A stretch of DNA of 64,000 bases from positions 3,100,001-3,164,000 of the forward strand of contig NZ_CP036426.1 of the NCBI RefSeq assembly GCF_007752535.1. Direction: 5' to 3'. The position numbers were made by a program, and so were the translations under genes. The notes beneath the pieces were generated by a model. The model was given only the letters and a program-made list of their open reading frames with translations. It had not been told where the DNA came from and did no database searches. Below, piece by piece: positions 26,005-35,005 of the stretch. The stretch comes from Tautonia plasticadhaerens. GTDB taxonomy: Bacteria; Planctomycetota; Planctomycetia; Isosphaerales; Isosphaeraceae. Each line of letters begins with the position of its first letter. Positions within the stretch are counted from its first letter, which is position 1.

Positions 26005-26622
26005 TCATCCACCGGACACCAGGCGTCGGGTGATCTCGGCGACGTGTCGGCCCTGGAAGCGGGCGATCTCCAGCTCGATGGCGCTCGGCTGCCGACTGCC
26101 GTCGGCCCCGGCCAGCGTGGTCGCCCCGTAGGGCGTCCCGCCGCCGATCTCGTCCATCTGCACGAGCCGCTGCTCGGAGTACGGCACGCCGACGATGATC
26201 ATGCCGTGGTGCAGCAGCGTGGTGTGGAAGCTGGTGATCGTCGTCTCCTGCCCGCCGTGCTGGCTGGCCGTGGAGGCGAACACGCTGCCCACCTTGCCGA
26301 CCAGGGCGCCCGAGAGCCAGAGCCTCGTCGTGCGGTCGAGGAAGTTGCGCATCTGGGCGCACATGTTGCCGAAGCGGGTCGGCGTGCCGAAGAGGATGGC
26401 GTCGGCCTCGGCCAGCCGGCCCGGCTCCATGACCGGCACGTGGGCGAAGGCCGCCCGGGCGGCCTTCGCCCCGCTCTCCTCCAGCGCCTCCTCGGGCACC
26501 AGCTCGGGCACCTGAAACAGGGCCACGTCCGCCCCCTCGACCCGGCGGGCGCCCTCGGCGACGGCCTCGGCCATGCGGTAGAGGTGGCCGTGCATGCTGT
26601 AGAACACCACCTGGATCTTCAC
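26005..26622 (-). CDS. wrbA: NAD(P)H:quinone oxidoreductase, WrbA family
   Basis: A 205-residue flavodoxin-fold enzyme. The N-terminal phosphate loop ([20 protein letters not shown]), [18 protein letters not shown] and [14 protein letters not shown] identify WrbA. It performs two-electron quinone reduction as a tetramer and so avoids semiquinone radicals. The start is GTG at 26622 with GGAG eight bases upstream. It sits between pirin and the YcaC-like gene, with gaps under 100 bases. Confidence 0.92.
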   Translation of the reverse strand: MKIQVVFYSMHGHLYRMAEAVAEGARRVEGADVALFQVPELVPEEALEESGAKAARAAFAHVPVMEPGRLAEADAILFGTPTRFGNMCAQMRNFLDRTTRLWLSGALVGKVGSVFASTASQHGGQETTITSFHTTLLHHGMIIVGVPYSEQRLVQMDEIGGGTPYGATTLAGADGSRQPSAIELEIARFQGRHVAEITRRLVSGG

Positions 26623-26710
26623 GGCGATTGCTCCTGCGCCTGGGGTTCGGGATGATGGCCGCCGGTCACCGATGACGGCGGACCCGGGCTCTCCGCTCCC
26701 TGAGAGAGCC

Positions 26711-27409
26711 TCACGCCAGGTCGAACAGCAAGACCTCCGACGGTTCGTCGGCCCGGATCGCCAGGGCCGACTCGTCGCCGAGGGCGGCCCCATCTCCGGC
26801 GGAGAGGGCCGATCCGTTCAGGGTGACGCCGCCTCGCAAGACCTGGAGCCAGGCGTGGCGGCCCGGTGCCAGTTCGTGCGAGACCTCCCGGCCGCCGTCC
26901 AGCGTGGCGAGGTAGAGCCGGGCGTCCTGCCGGATCGTCAGTGAGCCCCCGGTCCCGTCGGGCGAGGCGACCAGCCGCAGCCGGTTGCGCCGCTCGTCCT
27001 CGGGGAACGCCTTCTGCTCGTAGGACGGCTCCAGCCCCTCCCGCTCCGGCAGCAGCCAGATCTGGTAGAGGTGGACCGGCTCGGACTCCGAGGGGTTGAA
27101 CTCGCTGTGCGTGATGCCCGTGCCGGCGGTCATCCGCTGCAGCTCGCCGGGGCGGATCACGCTGCCGGTGCCCAGGCTGTCCCGGTGCTCCAGCGCCCCG
27201 GAGAGGACGTAGGTGACGATCTCCATGTCGCCGTGCGGGTGGGTGCCGAAGCCCCGCCCCGGCGCCACCCGGTCCTCGTTGATGACCCGCAGGGCGCGGA
27301 ACCCCATGTGGCGACGGTCGACGTACCGGGCGAACGAGAAGGTGTGGTAGGTGTCGAGCCAGCCGTGGTCGAAGTGGCCCCGCTCGCCCGCCCCGCGGAT
27401 CGTCATCAT
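26711..27409 (-). CDS. Pirin-family bicupin protein
   Basis: A 232-residue double-cupin protein. The metal site of the first cupin is in [32 protein letters not shown] and [12 protein letters not shown], with His and Glu ligands as in YhhW pirins. Bacterial pirins of this type show quercetin 2,3-dioxygenase activity. Two adjacent ATG codons (27407-27409 and 27404-27406) follow a GGGGGGAA run; I take the first. It is the first gene of the minus-strand redox series and lies 61 bases from a decayed MarR gene, which is the likely former local repressor. Confidence 0.9.
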   Translation of the reverse strand: MMTIRGAGERGHFDHGWLDTYHTFSFARYVDRRHMGFRALRVINEDRVAPGRGFGTHPHGDMEIVTYVLSGALEHRDSLGTGSVIRPGELQRMTAGTGITHSEFNPSESEPVHLYQIWLLPEREGLEPSYEQKAFPEDERRNRLRLVASPDGTGGSLTIRQDARLYLATLDGGREVSHELAPGRHAWLQVLRGGVTLNGSALSAGDGAALGDESALAIRADEPSEVLLFDLA

Positions 27410-27469
27410 CGATTCCCCCCTGGTTTTCTCGCCAATAGATGACATGGAAATCAAGACCGAAATAAGCTC

Positions 27470-27963
27470 GGTCGGGCTCGGAAAGCGATTGCCGTGCCTT
27501 CTCCGGCAGCCGGATCGGTTCGTTCAGCTCGGCCTGCGAGCGGTGGCCGACCAACCCCTCGTGCGGCGCCCCGACCGGCTCGCCCAGCCTGCCGAGCAGG
27601 TCCGGCCCTTCGGCGTGCTCGCCACGAAGACGGCCCGTCGATCCTCGGCCGAGCGCTCCCGGGCGATCAGCCCCATGGCCTCCGGCCGGTCGATCAGGCC
27701 GGTGATGCCCGGCACGGCGACCAGGCGGTCGGCGACCTCCAGGATCGGCAGCGGTTTGTCCTCGCCCCGGAGGATCGCAGGACGTCGTGCTGCGAGGGGG
27801 TCGGACCGTGCTCCCGGGACAGCCGGGAGACGCGGATGCCGGAGCGGTCGGCGGTGCGGGCGATGCCCAGCGTGGCCTCCCGCGCCGGCGAGTCGAAGGT
27901 CCGCGTCCCCTCCGGCTCCTCCTGCCATCGACCCACCGGGATGGCCCATCCCCCGCCCGCCAC
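27470..27963 (-). pseudogene. MarR-family regulator remnant (two frameshifts)
   Basis: Three frames must be joined to read a MarR protein. The first gives FDSPAREATLGIARTADR and QHDVLR; the second gives ILRGEDKPLPILEVADRLVA, then ITGLIDRPEAMGLIAREREERS-like sequence with the wing (AEDRRAVFVASTPKG); the third gives LGRLGEPVGAPHEGLVGHRS-like C-terminal helices. Frameshifts lie near 27775 and near 27610. The gene faces away from the aldo/keto reductase and toward pirin, and a good operator palindrome remains just upstream at 27977-28000. The local regulon is therefore probably derepressed or run by the other MarR. Confidence 0.7.
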
Positions 27964-27976
27964 TTGGTCGTCACGA

Positions 27977-28000
27977 ATTTAATTTACGCGACAACTAAAT
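27977..28000. promoter_or_regulatory. MarR-type operator, inverted repeat ATTTAATT-N8-AACTAAAT
   Basis: Two 8-bp arms matching at 7 of 8 positions flank an 8-bp spacer in an AT-rich island inside GC-rich DNA. It lies 14 bases ahead of the decayed MarR gene. The size and AT-rich arms are typical of MarR operators. Confidence 0.55.
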
Positions 28001-28043
28001 GCGAGTCAAGGGTTCGCGGGGGGCACCAGCCCCGGGGCGAGGG

Positions 28044-29042
28044 CTAACGGCCCAGCCAGCGGGCCTGCCCGGGGTCGTAGCGGTCGCCCGCGGCGGCTCC
28101 GGGCGGGAAGGCGGCGTCCAGCCGGGCGATCTCCTCGGGCGTCAGCCCGATGTCCGCCGCCGCCGCGTTCTCGTCCAGGTGAGTCCGCCGCTTCATGCCG
28201 GGGATCGGGATGACCCGCTCGCCACGGGAGAGCACCCAGGCCAGGGCGACCTGGCCCGGCTTCGCCCCGTGGGGCCGGGCGACCTCCTCCAGGGGCCGCA
28301 GCAGGGCGAGGTTGCGGGCGAGGTTCCCCCCGGCGAAGCGGGCGTTCGATGCCCGCCAGTCGCCCCGGGCCAGGCGCCTCGGGTCGGTCAGCGTGCCGGT
28401 GAGGAAGCCCCGGCCCAGCGGGCTGAAGGGGACGAAGGCGATCCCCAGCTCCCGGCAGGCCGGCATGACCGCCGCCTCCGGCTCCCTCGTCCAGGGCGAG
28501 TACTCCGACTGGAGGGCGGCGATCGGGTGGGCGGCGTGCGCCCGCCGCAGCGTGGCCTCGGAGACCTCCGACAGCCCGATGGCCCGGACCTTGCCGGCGG
28601 CGACCAGCTCGGCCATCGCCCCGACCGACTCCTCGATCGGCACGTCCGGGTCGGCCCGGTGGAGGTAGTACAGGTCGATCACCTCCGTCCGCAGGCGGGC
28701 CAGGCTCGCCTCGCAGGCCGATCGGATGCGCCCGGGGCGGCCGTCGACCTCGACGGCCGTCGTGCCGTCGGCCGCCGTCCGGCGGACGAAGCCGGTCTTG
28801 GTCGCCAGGACCGCCTCGTGGCGTCGCCCGTCCAGGGCCCGACCGAGGAGGCGTTCGTTGTGGCCGTCGTCGCCGTAGGAGTCGGCGGTGTCGATGAGGG
28901 TGACCCCCCGGTCGAGGGCGTGGTGCAGGGTGGCGACCGACTCGGCCTCGTCGGCGGGGCCGTAGGAGCCGGACATCCCCCAGCAGCCCAGGCCGATCGC
29001 CGAGACCTCGAACCCACCCCTGCCGAGTTCACTTCGCCTCAT
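28044..29042 (-). CDS. Aldo/keto reductase
   Basis: A 332-residue AKR with the tetrad Asp/Tyr in LIDTADSYGDDGHNE, Lys in VLATKTGF and His in LYYLHRADP. The C-terminal cofactor site is PIPGMKRRTHLDENAAA. It resembles YajO/YhdN-type general stress reductases. ATG 29042 is preferred because GGAGACGGAC lies directly ahead; an ATG at 29054 would add four residues. It is on the same strand as the decayed MarR and the redox series, with the operator palindrome between them. Confidence 0.9.
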   Translation of the reverse strand: MRRSELGRGGFEVSAIGLGCWGMSGSYGPADEAESVATLHHALDRGVTLIDTADSYGDDGHNERLLGRALDGRRHEAVLATKTGFVRRTAADGTTAVEVDGRPGRIRSACEASLARLRTEVIDLYYLHRADPDVPIEESVGAMAELVAAGKVRAIGLSEVSEATLRRAHAAHPIAALQSEYSPWTREPEAAVMPACRELGIAFVPFSPLGRGFLTGTLTDPRRLARGDWRASNARFAGGNLARNLALLRPLEEVARPHGAKPGQVALAWVLSRGERVIPIPGMKRRTHLDENAAAADIGLTPEEIARLDAAFPPGAAAGDRYDPGQARWLGR

Positions 29043-29282
29043 GTCCGTCTCCATCGCGAGGGTCGGCGGTCGAAATCAGTCGCGTCCCCGGCCGGAGATC
29101 CGATGGACACGGCGGGCCGGCTTTCGTTCGCCCGACCGTCGATTTCTCACCGTGGAAACGGCTCCGTGGTCGGACGGCTGATGCGGTGGGGTCCACCGAG
29201 CGGGGCGGTGGGGTATGATCGGGGCCACTGTCGCATGGGACACGTGGCAGCCCCGCCCTCCGGGCGGGCGTGGAGGACGACG

Positions 29283-30119
29283 ATGAGAGCCGTGGTCGCC
29301 GTCGCATCGATCCTCATCCTCTGCCCGGCTGCCGACGCCGACGAGCCCGCCCCCTTTCCGGGGGCTATCTGCCGGTGGAATGGCTTCGTCCGCCATGATT
29401 TCAGGGTGTACGGAGCCGACGTGATCGTGGTCGAGCCGAAGGAGCAGCCGCTGGGTAGGCCGTGGGCCTGGCGAGGCGAGTTCTTCGGCGCCTTCCCGGA
29501 CGCCGATCTCGAACTGCTCCGAGGCGGCTGGCATCTGGCCTACATGAGCGTCCCTGACCTCTTCGGCTCGCCGAAGGCGGTCGCCCGCTGGGAGGCGTTC
29601 TACGACCTGCTGGTGAAGGAATATGGGGTGAGCCCGAGGCCGGCGCTGATCGGGCTGAGCCGAGGGGCGCTCTACTGCAAGGCCTGGGCGGCGGCCCACC
29701 CCGACGAGACGCTGGCGGTCTATCTGGACAACGGCGTCTGCGACTTCAAGAGCTGGCCCGGCGGCTGGCCGAAGGGGCTGGGGACCGGCGCCGGATCGCC
29801 CGAGGAGTGGGTCAAGCTGCTCGACGCCTATGACTTCGAGGACGACCGAGAAGCCATCACCTACAGGGGCAACCCGGTGGACCGCCTGGGACCGCTGGCC
29901 GAGGCCGAGATCCCGATCCTCTTGGTCTACGGGGACAGCGACGAGACGGTCCCCCACCGGGAGAACTCGGAGGTCGTCTACGATCGGTACAGGGCGCTGG
30001 GCGGGCCGGTCGAGCGGGTCGTCAAGGCGGGGGCCGACCACCACCCGCACGGGCTGACGGACCCCCGCCCGGTCGTCGAGTTCATCGAGCGAGCCTGGCG
30101 AGATTGGGGTCGTCCTTGA
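29283..30119 (+). CDS. Secreted alpha/beta hydrolase
   Basis: A 278-residue protein with a signal peptide (MRAVVAVASILILCPAADA, cleavage near residue 20). The nucleophile elbow is GLSRG (Ser as catalytic residue, about residue 124), followed by the acid region VYGDSDETVP and the His in ADHHPHG. This is a complete alpha/beta-hydrolase triad. Similar Planctomycete proteins are annotated as prolyl-oligopeptidase or esterase-like. The VEPKEQPLGRPWAWRGEFFG segment is typical of that group. The start is ATG 29283; the gene stands alone, divergent from the aldo/keto reductase. Confidence 0.8.
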   Translation: MRAVVAVASILILCPAADADEPAPFPGAICRWNGFVRHDFRVYGADVIVVEPKEQPLGRPWAWRGEFFGAFPDADLELLRGGWHLAYMSVPDLFGSPKAVARWEAFYDLLVKEYGVSPRPALIGLSRGALYCKAWAAAHPDETLAVYLDNGVCDFKSWPGGWPKGLGTGAGSPEEWVKLLDAYDFEDDREAITYRGNPVDRLGPLAEAEIPILLVYGDSDETVPHRENSEVVYDRYRALGGPVERVVKAGADHHPHGLTDPRPVVEFIERAWRDWGRP

Positions 30120-30141
30120 GGAGACGGAAGCGAGGGGATCG

Positions 30142-30790
30142 ATGGATGACACACCCCTGCACGAGGTCGAGATCGTCGAGGACGTGGAGCGGTTCCTCGA
30201 CGCCGACTGGCCCGTCGATGCCCCCGGCTGTATGGGGGCCACGCCGCTGTTCGACGCGGCGGAACGGGGCCTGACCGAGGTCGCACGTGCCCTGGCCCTC
30301 GGGGTGCGAACGTCTACGCACGGCGTCCCGACGGCCTGACCGCCCTCCACTTCGCCTCCGGCGCCGGGGTGGCGGGCCTGCTGCTCGAACGTGGGGCCGA
30401 TGTCGATGCCCTCGACGTCATCGGCCGATCGCCCTTGCACTTCGCCGCCCAGCACGGGCGGGCCGACGTGGCCGGGCTCCTGATCCGGTCCGGGGCCAAG
30501 GTGGATCGCCCGGCGGCCGACGGGATGACCCCGCTGGACTGGGCCGCCCATGAGGGGCACGCCGAGGTCGCCCGGCTCTTGCTGCGGGAAGGGGCGGAGG
30601 CCGATCGGCCGGACGGCCGGGGCCGCACGCCGCAGCATCGGGCCGCTTGGCGGGGCAAGGCGGAGGCGGTGGGGGCTCTACCCGATGCCGGCGCCGACCC
30701 CAGCATTCGAAGCAAGGCCGGCCAGACGCCCTTGCACGAGGACGAGTCGAATGGACACGAGGCGACGGCGAGGCACCTGAATCCGCCCAG
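30142..30790 (+). pseudogene. Ankyrin-repeat protein, frameshifted
   Basis: The first frame (MDDTPLHEVEIVEDVERFLD, then GATPLFDAAERGLTEVARAL) contains one and a half ankyrin repeats and ends at 30339. After a frame change near 30305 the next frame has at least four repeats: ADVDALDVIGRSPLHFAAQH, KVDRPAADGMTPLDWAAHEG, EADRPDGRGRTPQHRAAW and DPSIRSKAGQTPLHEDESNG. The end has no clear own stop and runs into Arg-rich sequence. An intact protein would be a small ankyrin stack for protein binding. It follows the hydrolase by 22 bases. Confidence 0.75.
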
Positions 30791-31061
30791 GGCAGAGCGG
30801 CACGGGCGGAGCAGGCGATCCCGGAGCCACCGGCGAGGCGGTCGCTCGCCCTGTCGAGGGTCAGGGCGCCCCCGCTGCGGCCCGGGGCAGTCACCGTCGC
30901 CGAGCCAGGCGACCCTGCACCGCTGGAGACTCGCAGATCCACCGGAGGCCTTGTGCGGTCTCCAGGCCCATCATGCCTGGCTCGCCGACATCGCCGTGGC
31001 CCCGCAGGTTGAGGTCTTTGCCGTCACGACGCGTCCTGATGGAAGGTCCCGGAGCGACCCC

Positions 31062-31334
31062 ATGCCGACCTTCGCCGAGCTCGGCACCCCGTTCCCGCTC
31101 TTCGAGGCCCCGACGGACGAGGCGAGCGGCTACGCCGGCATCGCCACCTGCCGCCTCTGCGGGGAAGCAGAGCGTCACTGCTTCGAGCCGGGAGGCGGCG
31201 ATCACCAGATCTTCCCCTGGGCGACCTGCGGCATCGAGATCCGGCTTTCTGCCAGCGCCCGAAGGGACGTACCCTGCCGTGGTTGCGGCTCGACAGACCC
31301 GTTCCCAGAGCCCCTCCGAGCTAAGAAGCCCTGA
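31062..31334 (+). CDS. CbrC-like protein, 3' end cut off by insertion elements
   Basis: From ATG 31062 the sequence MPTFAELGTPFPLFEAPTDE, TCRLCGEAERHCFE and VPCRGCGSTDPFP matches the N-terminal part of CbrC family proteins (UPF0167), with paired CxxC zinc knuckles. CbrC in E. coli is linked to tolerance to colicin E2; the molecular role is not known. Homologues are roughly twice this length. Host sequence ends at 31321, where an IS stack begins, and the last codons and the stop at 31332 come from the insertion element. It is therefore truncated and probably inactive. Confidence 0.6.
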   Translation: MPTFAELGTPFPLFEAPTDEASGYAGIATCRLCGEAERHCFEPGGGDHQIFPWATCGIEIRLSASARRDVPCRGCGSTDPFPEPLRAKKP

Positions 31335-32234
31335 CAAAACCGGGTGAATCACATCACATCCTGGTGGAGGATACGGAAGCAGATGACACAGGCCGCCAGG
31401 GTCGTCCAGGCGTCCTGGATCACCCCCAGCCGGTCGTACCGCACCCGCATCCGCCGCAGGCCCTTGATCCAGCCGATCGTCCGCTCCACCACCCAGCGGA
31501 CCTTGCCCAGCCCGCTGCCGTGCGGTGTCCGACGCTTGGCGATGTGCGGCTCGATGCCCATCCAACGCAGTAACGCCCTCGTCCCCTCGCTGTCGTAGCC
31601 CCGGTCGGCATACAGGTCATCCGGCAACTGCTTCGGCCTGCCCGGTTTGCCGGCGACGCTCGGGAAGTCGAGCACCAGCGGGATGATCTGGCGGTGGTCG
31701 CTCTCGTTGGCCCCGGCGGTGCGGATCGCCAGCGGCACTCCGGTGCGACTGACCATCACCGTGTGCTTCGTGCCCTTCCTGCTGCGGTCGACGGGGCTCG
31801 GGCCGGTCGCCTCGCCGCCGCCGGAGGCCCGCACCGTCACGCCGTCGACGACCACCGTGTCGGTCTCCAGCTTGCCAGCCTTGCGGAGCAGCCTCAGCAG
31901 GTCGGCATGGAGGCGGTCCCAGATGCCGGCCTCCTCCCAGGCCCGCAGCCGGCGATGGGCGGTGCGACCTGAGCAGCCGAGTTCCTGCGGGACATCCTCC
32001 CAGCGATTGCCGGTGGCCAGGACGAACCAGATGACACGCAGGGCGACCCGGTGCCCGATCGGCGGACGCCCGCCGTAGGGGCCGATGGCCGGTTCCGGCG
32101 GCAGGTGGTGGGCAACCAGATCGAAGAACTCGTCCGGCATGTGGGCGCTCGCCATGGTGGTGTCTCCTTCGGTTCGGAGGAAAACAGCACCAGGGCGCAA
32201 ACTCCATGCCACACGGTTTTGTCAGGGCTTCTAA
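31322..32234 (-). mobile_element. IS5-family element (IS1031-like), copy A, with TAA target duplication
   Basis: The element spans 31325-32231. Both ends carry the 18-bp perfect inverted repeat GAAGCCCTGACAAAACCG, and TAA is duplicated at 31322-31324 and 32232-32234. TNA duplication and the 907-bp length fit the IS1031 subgroup of IS5. It carries one full transposase gene and looks intact. The TAA target is the left end of the neighbouring ISAzo13 element. Confidence 0.9.
31349..32155 (-). CDS. IS5-family transposase (copy A)
   Basis: A 268-residue DDE transposase: DEFFDLVAHHLPPEPAIGPY at the N-terminus, the first Asp in TVVVDGVTVRASGGG, the second in YADRGYDSEG, and the Glu in VVERTIGWIKGLRR. 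No frameshift is visible. ATG 32155 is chosen because the family begins at MPDEFF-like sequence; a longer frame to 32212 runs toward the terminal repeat. It cuts and pastes the surrounding element. Confidence 0.9.
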   Translation of the reverse strand: MASAHMPDEFFDLVAHHLPPEPAIGPYGGRPPIGHRVALRVIWFVLATGNRWEDVPQELGCSGRTAHRRLRAWEEAGIWDRLHADLLRLLRKAGKLETDTVVVDGVTVRASGGGEATGPSPVDRSRKGTKHTVMVSRTGVPLAIRTAGANESDHRQIIPLVLDFPSVAGKPGRPKQLPDDLYADRGYDSEGTRALLRWMGIEPHIAKRRTPHGSGLGKVRWVVERTIGWIKGLRRMRVRYDRLGVIQDAWTTLAACVICFRILHQDVM

Positions 32235-33682
32235 TACTACTCCGTTAGCTTGGTCTTGGAGCGGGTGAGCCAGGGCCGGCAGTGCGCGCAGTCCGGCCGG
32301 CTGACCGGCGCCAGCAGCCGCTGCAACGCCCGGCGGATCGCCGGCACCGTGATCACCGGCGCTCGGCCTCCCCCTTTTTGCCCGGCCGGGATCGCCCCCG
32401 ACGGGCTCGGCGTCGCTCCAGGGTGAGGAACCCGAAGGCCAACATCACCAGGCAGGCGTGATGGTGGAAGCCCCGCCACGAGCGGCCCTCGTGGTGGTCC
32501 AGCCCCAGTTCCTCCTTCATCTGCTGGTACCCGAGCTCCACCGGCCAGCGACTCCGCCACAGGCGCACCGCGCGGATCCGGCTGGTATCGGCCGGGAGGT
32601 TGCTGAAGGCGTACTTCAGCTTGCCGTCGGCCTGCTCCTCGATCAGCAGCCAGATCGGCTCCGCCCCGGCGCAATCGCCTGTCGCCCATCCCTGGCCCGG
32701 CCAAACGCGCAGCCAGGCGAATCGGCCCCACATCGGGCCCTTGGTCCCCTCCCGCCACGTCACCTTCCGGCGCGGCGTCCGCGCCGCCAGCTCCTTCAGG
32801 CCCACCGGCCGGGGCGAGCCCTCGGCCAGGCGACGCCGCTTCTGCGGCCGCCCGCCCGTCCCGGCCTTGGGCTCGTCCCACCTCGGCTCCTCGGTGAAGA
32901 CCAGCATCTCGTCGGTCACGCCGACGACGTAGTGCAGGCCCCGCTCGGCCAGGCCGTCGCGGAACGGGCCCGAGACGCCGTAGCCGCTGTCGGCCACGAC
33001 GAGCCCGCCCGGCAGCCCTTCGGCGCGGATGCGGTCGAGCAACTCCAGGGCGATCTGACCCTTGGTCAGCGACCGCCGCTCGGCCTCGGGCACCTTGGCC
33101 TTATCCAGTCGCTTCGGGTCGGCCAGCCAGCCCTCCGGGAGGTAGAGCCGCATGTTCAGCGGGTAGTGCCCCCTCGGGGCGACGTAGTGGACGCTGACGG
33201 CGCACTGGCAGTTGGCCTTCTTGCCCAGGGCGCCGCAGTACTGCCGCTGCACGCCGACGGAGTGCGTGCCCTGCTTGGGGAAGGTGGTGTCATCGATCAC
33301 GAAGATGCCGGCCGGGTCGGCGAACTTCGCCGCCATCGTGGCCCGGTAGCGGCTCAGGACCGCTTGCTCGTCCCAGGTGCTCTGGCCGAGGAACTGCTGC
33401 AGGGCCTGGTCGGGGTCGGCGACGTCGAGCCCCTCCGACAGGGGGACGCGGGCGGCCATCGGCTCGACGCTCTTGCGGTCCCCGTCCTGGACCAGGCCGC
33501 GGAGGTAGACGCCGCACCAGGCGGCCTGGCGGGGCCGGTTGAAGTCGGCGCGGAAGGAGGCGGCATACGCGGCGAGGCGGTCGAGGACGTCGGGGTTTAA
33601 GTCGGGGGTGTAGGTCCGGTTCATACCCTCGGTACGAACCGCAGCAGTCGATCGTTCGTATGATTTAACGGAGTAGCACTAA
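32231..33682 (-). mobile_element. IS701-family element, copy A, with CTAA target duplication
   Basis: The element spans 32235-33678 (1,444 bp). Ends read TACTACTCCGTTA on the left and, in reverse complement, TGCTACTCCGTTA on the right. CTAA is duplicated at 32231-32234 and 33679-33682, the YTAR-type site expected for IS701. The target lies in the left terminus of the ISAzo13 element and overlaps the TAA duplication of the IS5 copy A. Confidence 0.9.
32353..33624 (-). CDS. IS701-family transposase (copy A)
   Basis: A 423-residue DDE enzyme. Key blocks are FVIDDTTFPKQGTHSVGVQR (first Asp), GGLVVADSGYGVSGPFRDGL (second Asp) and WPVELGYQQMKEELGLDHHE (Glu). At the C-terminus a run of C and T bases near 32370 seems to cause a frameshift: the next frame continues with VITVPAIRRALQRLLAP and DCAHCRPWLTRSKTKLTE to a stop at 32237, an ending that looks native. 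The present stop therefore removes about 40 residues beyond the catalytic domain; activity is uncertain. Confidence 0.85.
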   Translation of the reverse strand: MNRTYTPDLNPDVLDRLAAYAASFRADFNRPRQAAWCGVYLRGLVQDGDRKSVEPMAARVPLSEGLDVADPDQALQQFLGQSTWDEQAVLSRYRATMAAKFADPAGIFVIDDTTFPKQGTHSVGVQRQYCGALGKKANCQCAVSVHYVAPRGHYPLNMRLYLPEGWLADPKRLDKAKVPEAERRSLTKGQIALELLDRIRAEGLPGGLVVADSGYGVSGPFRDGLAERGLHYVVGVTDEMLVFTEEPRWDEPKAGTGGRPQKRRRLAEGSPRPVGLKELAARTPRRKVTWREGTKGPMWGRFAWLRVWPGQGWATGDCAGAEPIWLLIEEQADGKLKYAFSNLPADTSRIRAVRLWRSRWPVELGYQQMKEELGLDHHEGRSWRGFHHHACLVMLAFGFLTLERRRARRGRSRPGKKGEAERR

Positions 33683-33701
33683 GGAGTCTCGCCAAAATAA
33701 T

Positions 33702-34958
33702 CTATTCAATTTGCTGCCTCGGGAGGATCGAATAATTCCACTCACCGTGGAACTTGTCACCGTGGAACTTGTCCCGCTTGATGGACAACCCCTCCATCTG
33801 CTCGTCGCTGACCTTCCGGCCCGTCAGGTAACTGCCCTCGTCCAACTCCGATCGGATCGCCAAGCCAGTCTTCGTCGTCGTATGCCCGATCAGGTTGACC
33901 ACCACCTCCCGGCTCACCAGCGGGCGGCCCCGCCAGTTCTCCGTGATGTAGCAGAACATCCGGTGCTCGATCTTGTTCCACTTGCTCGTGACGGGTGGGA
34001 AGTGGCACGCCGAGATTCGTAGGCCGGTCACGTCGGCCAAGCCCTGAAGCTCCACCTCCCACAGCCGGCAGCGTGTCCCGTTGGAGCCGCCGCCATCGGC
34101 TGTGATCAACAGCCGCTCCGCATGGGGATAGACCCGGTGGCCCATGTTCCGCCACCAGCGACGTAACGTCTCCACGGCGAACTCGGCGGTATCGTGATCG
34201 ACCCCCACGCTGACCCAGCCGGAGTCGGTCGTCTGGTCGTAGACGCCATAGGGGATGGCCTTGCCCAGGTCCTTCTTGACGAAGTCGCAGACATCCACCC
34301 CTTCGGTTTGCCCCTGGGGCTGCCATTCCCGACCGCCGTTGCGGAACTGGCCCACCAATTCCTTCTTCTTGGCATCGACCGACACCACGGGCTGCCCCTG
34401 CCTCTGGAACGCCTTGACCCGTCGGTTGATGTGCTGGAACTGGGCATCACGATCGGGGTGGCCTTTACCCTCGATCGTCTTGCGGTTGGATTGCAGGCTG
34501 TAGCCCAGCCCGTGGAGGAGGCGGTTGACCGAACGCTCGCTGGCGGCATGCTCTCGGGCCTGGAGTTCGACCGCCAACTTGGCCGCACTCTTACACGTCT
34601 AACGCAGCGGCGACATCGGGTCGCCACGGGTCACCGGATCGACCAGGGTCTCAAGGTCACGGAGGAGGTCGGGGTCGTGATCGACCAGGGCCTTCCGTCC
34701 ACCGCCGGGTCGGCGTACCCGATGGCGTGCGACCTCCCGACCGGTGGGAATGGCCGGGTGACCGAGTTCGGTCAGGCCGGCCTTGATGGTGATGCGAGAG
34801 AGTCCGGTGGCCTCGGCGACCTGGGAGATTCCGCCCCAGCCGATGGCTCGTGCTTCGGTAGCGGCCCAGAGGCGTCGAGCCCGCTCATCGAGTACGGGTT
34901 CCAGGTTCTCGTACTTCGTCCTGATGGTCTGGACTGCGGCGTCTCGCATGCAAACCAT
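33702..34958 (-). pseudogene. ISAzo13-family transposase with TGG-to-TAG nonsense codon
   Basis: Read through a single in-frame TAG at 34599-34601, the frame gives a full ISAzo13 transposase. N-terminal helices contain RARRLWAATEARAIGWGGIS and GLSRITIKAGLTEL; the core has PVVSVDAKKKELVG (first Asp), LLITADGGGSNG (second Asp) and FPPVTSKWNKIEHRMF (Glu). The stop replaces Trp in the usual PLRWTCKS context. Near the C-terminus DKFHG is repeated because of a 15-base tandem duplication at 33743-33772. Apart from the stop, the gene looks recent and nearly intact. Confidence 0.85.
33743..33772 (+). repeat. 15-bp in-frame tandem duplication in ISAzo13 transposase
   Basis: CACCGTGGAACTTGT is repeated back to back. 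It duplicates five residues (KFHGD) near the C-terminus of the transposase without changing the frame. Confidence 0.9.
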
Positions 34959-35005
34959 GCTACCGATCGTGGTCAGGAATTGGACAGGTTATTCTGGCGA
35001 GACTC

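Noticed and set aside
30369-31334. One long ankyrin-CbrC fusion protein
   Set aside because: The frame stays open by chance through an Arg-rich stretch of about 90 codons between the two parts, and the CbrC-like part has its own Met start.
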